This document shows, in pieces, positions 1-10,138 of a stretch of DNA of 64,000 nucleotides (positions are counted from its first letter, which is position 1; each line of letters opens with the position of its first letter). The notes under the pieces were generated by a model, which was given only the letters and a program-made list of their open reading frames with translations, was not told the DNA's origin and made no database searches. The stretch is from Cordia subcordata. Lineage: Eukaryota > Streptophyta > Magnoliopsida > Boraginales > Cordiaceae. The stretch is taken from contig JAPTOF010000015.1 of the NCBI GenBank assembly GCA_028554755.1, positions 3,224,001-3,288,000 of the forward strand, given 5' to 3'. The position numbers and the translations under genes were made by a program.

Positions 1-846
1 TAAGAATTTTTTCAAACAAATAACTTTTTTCTTCATTGAAATGAGTCACACAAACTCAGTTTCAGCTTTCTCATTGTCTACTTAACTATTTTCTAATATG
101 CTGGTTTAGCATTAGGTTCATATCTATTTACCAAGCCCTTTGTGAAGTAGATATCTAGTCTAGTGCACATCACACAGTACAAGGCTTCCAGATATGCCTG
201 TTGAGAATCGGCACATCTATTCTTTCATTTAAAAAGTCTAAGGACACATTTTGTTGCCCAATTACTCTCCTACACGAATAGGAATTTCTATGGGTTGTGA
301 TTTATGTATATTAACTGATTCAAGTATATTATCAAACATTATGCTCTAACAAATAGATCTGAATTTTCCTTGAATAATACCTTAAGATCTCTATATCAAG
401 AATATACAATGTTTCACTCACATCATTTAACTCACAATTAGATTATCAACTAACTCTTTTACCTTGTTTATGAAATTCCATACTATATCTAGCTATCATT
501 ATGTCATCATCACATGATCATAAATACTCAATGGCTTGTAGATCTTTTGGTATAATATAAGAAGATTATTTAAGACCATAAATAGACTTCAAAAGTCTAC
601 TAACCTTATGTTTGTGGTCTACCTTTATGAAACAAGAAATTGTTTCATATAGATATCTTCATTCAATTCTCCATTAAGAAAAAAATCATCATTACATCCA
701 TTAGATGTAATTAAAGATCTAAAGATGCAATTATAGCTAGAATTAGGTGAATTAAGGCATTCCATTGAACAAACGATTTCTATTGTTAATTCTCGGCTAT
801 ACAATTGTCTTTGAGATTTGTGTCTCCTTAGGAGATCAATTAGTTC
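1..846 (-). pseudogene. pol: CopH copia pol fragment: reverse transcriptase to RNase H region
   Basis: Decayed Ty1/copia reverse transcriptase on the minus strand; the reading runs from 846 down to 1 and continues off the window. About 680-640 reads FLNGELNEDIYMKQ, the copia segment normally close to FLNGELDEEIYM. About 170-120 reads MCTRLDIYF and GLVNRY, which match the segment leading from reverse transcriptase into RNase H. Several stops and frameshifts intervene, so no enzyme can be made. It is the downstream part of CopH. The upstream part resumes at 11899, after Ath1, and the two pieces join across the Ath1 target site. The lineage within Ty1/copia was not determined. Confidence 0.75.
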
Positions 847-851
847 CTCAA
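847..851. repeat. Target-site duplication of Ath1, left copy
   Basis: CTCAA directly precedes the TG of the Ath1 5' LTR. The same five bases follow the CA of its 3' LTR at 11894-11898. This fixes both ends of the element and shows it entered CopH as one unit. Confidence 0.9.
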
Positions 852-2666
852 TGATGTGTTGTGTTGTTATTTGTGTTTCCATTTTTATTTGCCTATGTTT
901 AAGAGGTATTTTGAGCCTTAGGAGATGCATTACTATAGTACATATACTAGAGTTAGGCTTAAACGTAAACAAATGTACATAATTGAGTTTCTAACTCAAA
1001 TGCTATACTAAATGCTTAATTTTGTGCCTTAGGTGAGCTATAGGGCTAAAACAGAGCTTGAACGAGGATCAACTTAAGGCGCCAGTTGACCAAGAAAAAA
1101 TTGCCAGTCGACCAAGCCATTTTAGAGAGGAGTCCGTTTTTAGTCAGTTGACTCCCCCGAAAAGCCGGTCGACCCACCATTCTACAGAGCACCAAGATCG
1201 AAGCCGATCGAGCTAAAAAGAGGAGCCAGTCGACCAGCTTGGTAGACCGACAGTGCACAGCAAATGTTATAAAAGTTTGATTTTATAGCTTTTAAAAGAA
1301 GATTAGACTTAGACCTATCACACAAACATGAAACCCTAGCTACACCACCTCTGACCCACACACAATCACACACTTTTAACCTAGATTCAAGCTTCCTTGG
1401 AGGATTCAAACATTTGGATTGAAGCTTATTCAAAGATTTTGTACAAGAATTGCTAGGATAGGAGGGGGTGTTTTCTTTTCTCTCTTTCATCCTCTTTTAT
1501 ATAATGTTTGAGTAGATTTGTTTAGGGTGATGAAACCTGTGTAATGGGTTGATTCTATGTCTTTATATTATGGGATTTAATGGCTTAATATATAGACATA
1601 TGCTATGTTCTTCTTGTTTCAATGGCTATTGTTCAATTCATGTCTAGGTGTTTGATAATATGCCTATGAGAGTTGCATATGTATAAATTGAAGTCTATTT
1701 GCTACTAAACACCTTTAATCCATTTTATAATCATGTCTATGTGTTTAAGTGTGGATCTTGTGAAGTGGGTAATACTTATATTCATCTCTATGCATATGTT
1801 TCCATGTCTAGTAGTAAATATAACCTTAATATTGCATACATGTTGGCTCAAATGTGCTTTTAATGGTGTAATTGGAGCATGACGATGTTTGATAGTCGAA
1901 TAGGCCCCTTTATTTATGAACACCTTGATCTAGATGTATAAATGTGCTAGTAGGTCAAATCCCACTATAGTGACCAAAGAATTGTGAGGCATAATTTAAG
2001 GCTAGTCTAAATCAAGTCTCCTTTGACTTTAAATCCAGCCAATAGAGGGTAGATTTAGTCGACTCTAGTGACGCTAGTCTTGGCATTAAATCCAACCAAC
2101 GATTTAGGTACTAGGGTAGGTTCATTCTAAGTTACCTAGGAAGCTAATTAGTCACTCTTAAGGCCCAAGGTCATAAGGACCATGCCGTAGCTCTAGGAGA
2201 CACTGCTTTAGGGACGGACACGCGCTGAGTCCTAGGGAGAAATTAGGACACTAATTAAGCAACCTAATTAAAGAGCAATTAGTAATTAAGCCATTCCATG
2301 TAATCCCATAATATTTGAGTCTAGGATTACCCATTAGAAATTAGATATCACCCTAATCCCTTCCATTTGTTAGATCCCTTCAGATTGTTTGTCTCTATAC
2401 TTTTCATTCCCATAATGTAGCTTTATTTTCTTTAGTTAGGGCTCCTGACCATCCAAAAACACCAAAAATAAGAGCTCCTAACCATTCAGAAACACTAAAA
2501 ATATTTAGTTTAGGTTTCCTTTTAGACATTCTCTAAGACACACACATATAGAATCCATCCCACAATATAGTCTCCCTATAGTTTGACACCCGTTCTCACA
2601 CATACTACACTGCATTGATCTGTACACTTGTGGGTCTTTAGAGCTTGCACTCGAGAGACGACATCA
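852..2666 (+). repeat. Ath1 5' LTR
   Basis: A 1815-bp LTR. The first part is AT-rich. At 1080-1240 several copies of a GTCGAC-centred palindrome (GCCGGTCGACCC, GCCAGTCGACCAG) lie just upstream of a TATA box. The distal part contains degenerate copies of the TTGGCT-loop-AGCCAA hairpin near 2018-2037 and 2078-2097 and a conserved CCTAGG-rich block near 2160-2250. It ends with the block reading GGGTCTTTAGAGCTTGCACT. Its partner is at 10139-11893. Confidence 0.93.
1268..1274 (+). promoter_or_regulatory. Candidate TATA box of the Ath1 5' LTR
   Basis: TATAAAA lies shortly after the palindrome array and about 420 bp into the LTR. The equivalent site in the 3' LTR is TATAAAG at 10524. Position and motif suit an LTR promoter, but no transcript evidence is available. 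Confidence 0.55.
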
Positions 2667-2672
2667 AGTTCT

Positions 2673-2690
2673 TGGCACCATTGCTGGAGA
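2673..2690 (+). other. Ath1 primer-binding site, tRNA-Asp type
   Basis: TGGCACCATTGCTGGAGA begins six bases after the LTR end. The usual Athila site complementary to the tRNA-Asp 3' end is TGGCGCCGTTGCCGGGGA (from knowledge of the group). The four differences are all transitions (G to A or C to T), as expected from deamination of methylated cytosine. Bases 2691-3098 form a T-rich leader without a credible gene. Confidence 0.85.
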
Positions 2691-3098
2691 GGCACGGTGG
2701 TCTGCATTCTTTGCTTGTGTGTTTTAGTAGTTGCTTTATTTATTTTCCTAGCTTTTTCTTTATAGTTTGTTTAGTTTTTGCTTATCTTGCTTCTTATTTA
2801 TATTATCTTGCTTTGGTACTTGCTAATCTATCTTTGTTTTTGTCTCTTATTGAATACTTAACTTGCTTGCTTGTTTAGCTTTATTAGTTATTTTTATTTT
2901 TGTTAGACTGTCTAGGATTGTGGCTTATTCATTGTAGTCTTAGGATTGTTGAAGTTTTTAAGGGGTTCAAGTAGCTAGAGTTAGAATAGTTTGTGCATGC
3001 TTGGTAGGAGATCCCTTAGACAACCCCTAGTTCCCTTTAATACCGAACTCGATAGGATTGCTAGGCATTTTGGGAATTGAGGAGATCTTTTTGTAGAG

Positions 3099-4700
3099 AT
3101 GGCTAATCCTAATCATTCTCCTAATCCTCCTATTCCCCAATGAATCCCATTCCATCTCATGATCACCATGGGCATCAAGTCCAAGATTATTTTAGACAAG
3201 AGCCCTTAGACTAGAGCCACACATAGATGAGGAACCCATTCTTAGGCAATTTTTCCTCCCCGAAGCCTTTGAGCCTAATTTGGCTATTCAAATTTTGGGT
3301 TTGGGGAAGACGAATTTTTAGGTTAAGCATAATATGTTGGCCATGCTTCCTTCTTTCTATGGGAGAAGCAATGAGAGTCCTCTAAAGCATGTTACCAATT
3401 TTGTTGAGATGAGTTCTACCCTCCATGTCTTCAATGTCTCCCAAGAGGTCATATGTCTAAGATTGTTTCCATTCTATTTTAAGGCTAAGGCTAGGGCTTG
3501 GTTGCACTCCTTACCTAATGGCTGCATCACTTCATGGGCTGAGCTTCAATATAAGTTCTTTTAGAAATTCTATCCCATGGCTAAAACGACTGACCGTAGG
3601 ACTGCCATTATAACTTTTTCCCAGCATGACCTAGAATCCTTTCATGAGGGGGAGAGATTCAAAGACCTTCTTAGACAGTGTCCACACCATGGGTATGGTA
3701 ATCATGACCTATTACAATACTTCTTTCAAGGCTTAAATGACCAAAAGAGGATGATTGTTAATGTCGCCTCTAGTGGTGACTTCTATCTTTTGAACCCAAC
3801 TGAGGCATGGAAGAAAATGGAGTTGATGGCTAAAAATTCTTTTTAAAACTTTACTAAGGAAAGGTCTAGTTGAAGAGGTAATAGGGAAAGTGTTAGTGAG
3901 GTTAGAGTTTCTTTTGATTTACTTGCTAAGGTAGAGGCCTTAACAAATAAGTTAGATCAATCTATTTCCTTGTCTCTTTCATCTCACGGTCATAGGACTA
4001 GTTTTGTAGGTTCTTCCTCTGCCCCTTTAGTTGTTGAGGTTTGTGCAGTATGTTTCGAATTATCTCATGAGACCGTAGCTTGCCCCTTAGCACCCTAGTT
4101 TCCCGAGTTTATAAAGGAGAAAATGTGTGCTACTCAAAATTATTCTTGTGAGTACAATTTGTACCGGAACACATATAATCCAGGTTAGAGGGATAACCCA
4201 AAATTTTCTTGGAGACAAGGTTAGCATGAGTCTCGTTCATATCTCCAAGCCCTACTCCAATAGTGATCTTGTCCTGTTAACCCTTTAAGATTTTACTATG
4301 TTAATCAACCTAGGCTTTCTAGTACTCCTCAGCCACAGGCACTCTCTGCTCTTTCTAGTAGCCAACCTTCTAGTAATGACATGATGAAGATAATATAGTT
4401 TATTCAGAACCAGCAACAGGAATTAGCAGAAAATAGGCAGCAAATGGCTAGCTTTGAGGCACGGTTAAGACAGATTGCTCGTTAGTTGAGCGCTAGAGAC
4501 CCTAAGAAACTGGCTTCTCAATCAAAAGTGAACCCTAGAGTCCAGTCCTATTCCTCCACCGATATCACTTATCCCCCTCAGGCCCAAGCTAAAGCCATCA
4601 CTACTCTTAGGAATGGTAGGGTAGTGGATAATAGAGTAGAAGTTGACTTTGCAGTACCTATATCTAGTGGTCCTTCCAAGTCTAGAGAGTCGTAAAGTAG
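3099..4700 (+). pseudogene. gag: Ath1 gag
   Basis: Athila-type Gag, the nucleocapsid polyprotein that packages element RNA. A start ATG at 3099 gives MANPNHSPNPP. The retrotransposon gag domain lies at 3334-3850, with LRLFPF, a Trp-Leu pair in KARAWLHSLP, and the segment LLRQCPHHGY typical of Athila. A complete CCHC zinc knuckle, CAVCFELSHETVAC, is at 4042-4083. A Gln-rich stretch and a basic linker follow up to the protease. The frame is broken by a shift between 3130 and 3334 and by stops near 3564, 3844, 4099, 4399 and 4485, several at expected Gln or Trp codons. It cannot give a full product. Confidence 0.88.
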
Positions 4701-4897
4701 CCCTGTTGAGAAGAATTCTAGAGAAGGTCCTATTGAGAAAGTTGAGGTCAATAGAGATCTCGGAGAGAGTAGTACTTCTCGCCCTCATTAGGAAGGAAAT
4801 GAGCCTATCAACAATTCCTATGTGTCCAGAGGAGTTGCACCTAGGTTCCCTTCCCATTCCTTTTGAGAAAGACCTATACTTAGTGAAGATCCTAGGT

Positions 4898-5793
4898 TTT
4901 TCAAGATTTTAAAGCATCTTAAGGACCTTAAGATCAATCTTCCTTTAATAGATGTGATCCTTTCCATTCCCTTCTATTCTAAGTTCTTTAAGGACCTTTG
5001 CAAAAAGAAGCATAAATCATCGAATGTTCCTAAGAAGGTCAGGCTTACAGAGAAAGTGAGTAATATTTGTACTTTAGGCCTCTCGCCCAAGATGAGCGAC
5101 CCTAGAGCCTTCACTATTCCTTGTAGGATTAAGGAGACCCAAATTGATCACGCCTTATTAGATTTAAGGTCCAGTGTGAGTCTCATTCCCTACTTTGTCT
5201 ATCAGCAGTTAGGTCTAGGTTAGTTATCCCCTACAGATGTTACTTTTCAGCTAGTTGATAGATCTGAGCATAGACTTAGGGGTGTGATAGAGGATGTTAT
5301 GGTCCAGGTAGGTGAGTTCGTGTACCCTATTGACTTCATAGTGTTAGATATGGATTCGGGACATGACTCTAGACATTCCATTCAAGTTCTATTAGGTCGC
5401 CCTTTTCTTACTATCACAAATGCTATTATTCATTATAGGTCAAGGTTATTAGAGATGAAATTTGGAAATTTGATGTCGACCATGAAGATTGCCGAGGTTG
5501 TGAATAAGGCTAGTATAAGAAGAGATGATGGAGAAGAGTGCTTTAAAGTTATTGTGATTGATTTGTGCACTGAGGACTTTATAGATAGGGCTATAACTGA
5601 TGGAAAAGAATTGAGAAAATTTGAGGATTTATTGATTAGCTTTGATTTAGAAACCTTAGAGCAGAAGTGTGTAGCTTCTACCTCCATAGTTGATAATTCT
5701 TTTATTGATAAATCACTAGAGATTAATCCTTCTAGTCTTGATTCTAGTGATGATCCCATTGATGATGTTGAGGTTGAGTTCCCCTTTTGTTAA
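4898..5793 (+). pseudogene. pol: Ath1 aspartic protease and linker to reverse transcriptase
   Basis: Retropepsin-type protease that would cut the polyprotein. A lead-in with many Lys reads LPLIDVILSIPFYSKFFKDL. The active-site loop follows at 5161, with Asp in D-L-R-S-S where Athila normally has D-L-G-A/S-S; Gly is replaced by Arg, which should inactivate it. The following VQVGEFVYPIDFIVLDMD and LLGRPFL segments (5300-5410) are the conserved second half of the domain. A stop (TAG) sits at 5221. An acidic linker extends to 5793. The same segment is recognisable in Ath2 and in Ath3. Confidence 0.88.
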
Positions 5794-5966
5794 GCCTAGC
5801 CCTTCTTTAGAGCTTAAACCCCTTCCCGACCATTTAAAGTATACGTTCCTAGGCCTTAGTCAGACCCTTCCGATTATCATAGCTTTCTATCTTTCTAGAG
5901 AGCATGAGGAGCATCTCTTAGTGGTTCTTAGAAAACATAGGAAGGCTATAGGGTAGAAAATTGGTG

Positions 5967-6950
5967 ATTTGAGAGGAATTGACCTTTCGGTTTGCATGCA
6001 TCATATCCACTTTGAGGATGGAGTCGTTTCTTCTAAGGAAATGCGAAGAAGGCTAAACCCACACATGAGCAAAGTAGTTAAGAAAGAGATCATTAAGCTT
6101 TTAGATGCATGCATAATTTATCCAATCTCCGATAGTGAGTAGGTTAGCCCGGTCCAAATCATCCCTAAGATGTCTAGGATCACGGTTGTAGAGAATAAGA
6201 GAGGAGAGCTTATCCCTATGCATACTCCCATAGGTTAGAGAGTTTGTATTAACTATAGGAAGCTCAACTTCAAAACTAGGAAGGATCATTTCCCATTGCC
6301 TTTTCTAGACTAGATCTTTGATAGCATAGCTACAATTGCTTTCTAGATGGCTATTTGGAGCATAATTAGATCCCCGTGTTTCCCGAGGACTGGGAGAAAA
6401 CCACCTTTACTTGTCCTTATAGCACTTTTGCCTGTAGAAAAATGCCTTCGGTCTTTGTAATGCCCCAACGACTTTCTGGAGGTGTATGATGGCCACTTTT
6501 AGTGACAAGAAGCATTTAGAGATTTTTATGGATGACTTCTCAGTCTTTGGTGAGAGTTTTGATAAGTGCTTGAGTCACTTCTCTTTAGTTTTTTACTGAT
6601 ATATGGATAAGAAACTGGTGTTGAGTTGGGAGAAATCCCATTTCATGGTGTAACGAGGGATAATGTTAGGTTATGGATTCTCATCTAGTGGTATTCAAGT
6701 TGACCTAGCTAAGGTGGAATAGATTGAGAAGTTGCCCATCTCTAAGTATGTTAAGGATGTTTGATATTTTCTAGGGCATGCAGGTTTCTACTGTAAGTTC
6801 ATCAAGAATTTTAGCCATATAGCGCATCCTTTGTCTAGGCTCTTAGCATAAGATGTTCCCTTTGAGTTTGATAATAAGTGTCTTAAAGCTTTTAATAGGC
6901 TTAAATCCTTATTGTGTACATCCCCAATCATTCAGTCACCTGACTATGGT
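5967..6950 (+). pseudogene. pol: Ath1 reverse transcriptase
   Basis: Ty3/gypsy RNA-dependent DNA polymerase. From 5976 the frame reads DLSVCMHHIHFEDG, RRRLNPHMSKVVKKEIIKLL and then VCINYRKLN and RKDHFPLPFLD, the N-terminal RT motifs. Stops fall at the Trp of SE(W)VSPVQ, the Trp of G(W)RVCI and the Gln after PFLD, all of TGG or CAG origin. The catalytic F-M-D-D, followed by FSVFG, survives at 6525-6536. The final part reads through to the start of RNase H with several frameshifts. No functional polymerase is possible. Confidence 0.88.
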
Positions 6951-6955
6951 CTCTC

Positions 6956-7330
6956 ATTCGAGGTTATATGTGACGTATCTGATTATGCAATAGAAGCAAT
7001 TTTAGGTCAATGGGAAGATAAGTTGCCTCACGTAGTGTACTATGCTAGCAAGAATCTTGATGAAGCCCAAAATAACTATACCACTATATAAAAAGAGCTT
7101 CTAGCAGTAGTCTTCTCCCTTGACAAATTTAGGTCATATATCTTAGGGTCCAAGGTGATTGTCTACTCCAATCATGCAGTATTAAGGTATTTGTTAGCTA
7201 AGAAAGAATCTAAGCCCTGCTAGATTAGGTGGTTGCTCCTTCTTCAAGAATTTGATGTTAAAATTCAAGATAAAAAGAGTAGTGAGAACTTAGTAGCAAA
7301 TCACCTTTCCTGTCTTGTTAATGAGTCTTC
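6956..7330 (+). pseudogene. pol: Ath1 RNase H
   Basis: RNase H domain that would degrade RNA in the RNA-DNA hybrid. Conserved pieces are [32 protein letters not shown] and [14 protein letters not shown], then WLLLLQEFDVKIQDKK and ENLVANHLS. In VIVYSNHA the catalytic Asp of the usual YSDH has become Asn (GAT to AAT). Stops occur at the Glu/Gln before KELL and at 7222. The equivalent Ath3 domain (33658-33948) keeps YSDH. Confidence 0.88.
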
Positions 7331-7399
7331 TAGTGATCCACCTCCTTTTTATGATTCATTTCCTGACAAGCAATTGTTTGCCATCTCTCATCACATGCC

Positions 7400-8742
7400 A
7401 TGGTTTGCTCACATTACCAATTATCTTGCCACAAGGTGTTTTCCCTCTCATTGGGAAAAGAGGGAGAGAGATAGGTTTGTATCACAAGTTAGACATTTCT
7501 TTTGGGAGGATTCCTATCTCTTCAAGGTGTGTACAGATCAAGTGATTTGCTGGTGTATGCCCAATGATTAGTTTGAGCGCGTGTTGAGTATGTGCCACGA
7601 TGAGGAGTGTGGAGGTCATTTTAGTGGAAAGAAGACCACAGCAAAGGTCTTGCAATGTTGATTCTTTTATCCCACTCTCTTGAGGGGTGTCCAAGAGTAT
7701 TGTAAAAAGTGTCTTAGATGTCAACAATCTGGGTCTATATTGTAAAAAGTGTCTTAGATGTCAACAATCTGGATCTATCTCTAGTATAACATAATGCCTT
7801 TATCCGCTATTCTTCTGTGTGAGTTATTTGATGTTTAGGGCATAGATTTCATGGGACTATTATACCTTCCTTTGGGTATTAATACATTTTTGTGGCCACT
7901 GACTATGTGTCCAAATGGGTTGAGGCTATTCCCACACGTACTAATGAATATAGGGTAGTGGTGAAATTTATTAAGGAGAACATTTTGTCTAGATTTGGAG
8001 TGCCTAGGGTCTTGATTAGTGATGAGGGTTTGCATTTTCACCATAGGACTTTAGAGGCCTTGTTGAGAAGATATTCTATTACCCATAAGGTAGCTACCCC
8101 TTATCACCCATAAACGAGTGGACAAGTAGAGGTGTCCAATAGGGAGATCAAGCATATTTTAGAGAAAATGGTTAGGCCCAATAGAAGAGAGAAGAGATTG
8201 GTCTATTAGGTTGAATGATGCTTTGTGGGCTTACTGTACTGCCTTTAAGACTCCCATTGGCATGTCTTCATATAGATTTGTTTATGGGAAAGCTTGTCAC
8301 TGCCCGGTAAAACTAGAGCATAGGGCTTATTAGGCAATCAAATCCTTAAACTTTGATTTAGCAAGAGCAGGTGAGAAAAAGGAAGCTTGACCTAGCAGAA
8401 TTAGAGGAGCTTAGGTTTGATGCATATGAGAACACCAAGCTTTATAAGGACAGGATAAAGAGAATTAATGATAAACATATTCTTAAGAAATCTTTCTCTC
8501 TCTCTGATAAAGTTTGGTTGTTTAACCCTAGTTTAAAACTCTTTCTACATAAGCTCAAGTCAAGATGGGATGGTCTGTATGAAGTATTTAGAGCCTACCC
8601 TTCCGGAGCAATCAAAATCAAGGACTTGAAAGATGGCCGAAAGTTAATAGTGAATAGGCAACATCTAAAGCATGCATATAATCTGAGCATGGCTTGTGTA
8701 GAGGTTTTCGTGCTTTACGACCCCATCTATGGAGGTTGAAGA
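7400..8742 (+). pseudogene. pol: Ath1 integrase
   Basis: Retroviral-type integrase. The HHCC zinc module is at about 7585-7725 (CHDEECGGHFSG, then YCKKCLRC). The catalytic core has GIDFMG (first Asp, about 7840), ATDYVSKWVEA (7892), ISDEG (second Asp, about 8020) and SGQVEVSNREI (Glu, about 8130), so the DDE triad is still spelled out. The C-terminal region (8371-8739) reads LRFDAYENTKLYKDR, HILKKSFSLSDKVWLF and SRWDGLY, typical of Athila, and ends at a stop at 8737-8739. A 40-bp tandem duplication at 7698-7777 repeats the second half of the zinc module. Several stops make it non-functional. Confidence 0.9.
7698..7777. repeat. 40-bp tandem duplication in Ath1 integrase
   Basis: Two head-to-tail 40-bp copies (7698-7737 and 7738-7777) begin TATTGTAAAAAGTG and differ at one base. 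They duplicate the YCKKCLRCQQSG coding segment and introduce a shift. The equivalent parts of Ath3 and Ath4 have one copy, so this is local to Ath1. Confidence 0.92.
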
Positions 8743-10138
8743 TATGTTGGTGATCGCCTGGTTGATGGCACGATGGTTAGCTGCTACTGGGAAACAACCT
8801 AGGTTCAATTTTACAATTTTGCATTTGGTTCACTTTCTTTCCTTTTTGTTTTCCTTCTTTTCTATCACCTACACTAAAGTGCCAAATCTCAATCCTTTAT
8901 CCCATAAGATATATTGTTGTTTATTATTGCATAAGCCAATGCAAGATTGCATAGGCAATGCTACTAATGTTATTTTCTTTGAGCATTTACAGATTAAGAG
9001 TCATAGTGTTAGTAGTATAGTGATTTATCATTGGCAGCGAGAGCTTTGAAGACAATGCAAGGTTGTATCAATCCTTTCTCCACTTGTTCCCTTTGTTTCT
9101 ACCCAACCCCACCAACCTTACTTGCTTTGGAATCCCAATTTGCTTGTTTATGTACTTTGCTCTATTTGCTTGAGGATAAGCAAAGTTTAGGTTTGGGGGG
9201 TGTAGGGGTTTGGTTTTATCGTTTTATGTTTTCTTGGGGTAGATTGCATTATTCGGTTAAAATGGTGAAAATTTTTCAAATTTTAATGCATGTAGAGTTG
9301 TTTATTCCTTGGTTAATCATTGTGTTGGCTATTGTGATTGACTCTATGGATTGGTGAATATGAGTAGCATTGTGGAGAAATGAATGGAGTGGATTGAAAA
9401 CCAAGTCTTGGAAGGGATACCCTTGGAAGTTGTGAGGAGTGAAGACCTTTAAGAATGACCCTTGTAGCCATCCCATAGCTTGCTAGGAAAGAGTGTTGAA
9501 AAAGGGTTGTTGATATGAGTAGCCCTCCCTTGATTGGTTCTTTTTGATATGTCTTAGCCTTTCATTTTTCTTTCTTTCTATGTAATGCAAAGTATGAAAA
9601 ATCTATAAAAAAAAATTGAAAAGGGAAAAATATTGCAAAAAGATCAAAAAGAAAAAAATTAAAAAAAATGCAAAAAAGAAAAAAAAGCCAAAGGCACCAA
9701 AAAGTTTTGTGAATAAGTGCTTAAGTGACACAATGTCAACTTAGCATGTGCTATCATCTTTGTAGACATGTGAGTAAGGCTTTTATAAGCCATTACATTT
9801 GTATATTCTCTCATCTTGTCTTTGAGGCTTTGTGTGTTGAGAGGACCATGTTTGTTGAGGGGGCACAAAATATCAACATCCCGAGTACGAGAGTTAGAAT
9901 CCTAGGCTTGCGGTGGATTGGCTACTTGGGAAATTCCCACGAGGAACGAGGCCCCATATGAGTATAGGAAGGATCAAAAGAGACTTAGGGATCTCTCCAC
10001 AATAGGAATGCCGCCTTCATGCTTCTTAGACTAACTTTGATAGTTAGTCAATCCCTTAGGTAACCCTTTGCATAAGTTTTAGAAAAAACTTAAGATTGGG
10101 CTTGATTGAGGACAAGCAAGGAGAAGGTTTAAGGATGT
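8743..10138 (+). other. Ath1 3' non-coding region with internal and terminal polypurine tracts
   Basis: About 1.4 kb without a credible gene. In order: a boundary block at 8745-8802 (GCCTGGTTGA...CAACCTAGG, possible stem); an internal polypurine-like tract at 9167-9213 ending GGTTTGGGGGGTG; a strongly A-rich tract at 9600-9700; a conserved stretch reading GTGACACAATGTCAACTTAG near 9725; and the terminal polypurine tract at 10118-10138 (AAGGAGAAGGTTTAAGGATG) abutting the 3' LTR. The same order and spacing recur in Ath2, Ath3, D and E. No transmembrane or env-like frame is visible. Confidence 0.8.

Noticed and set aside
2645..2878. Hydrophobic reading frame directly after the Ath1 LTR.
   Set aside because: It starts in the LTR, spans the PBS and owes its hydrophobicity to a T-rich leader; no counterpart is seen in D or C.
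8743..10138. Possible env-like gene between Ath1 integrase and the 3' LTR, as described for some Athila elements.
   Set aside because: Only short, unrelated frames are present, with no signal peptide or membrane segment supported by the other copies; the conserved parts are non-coding tracts.
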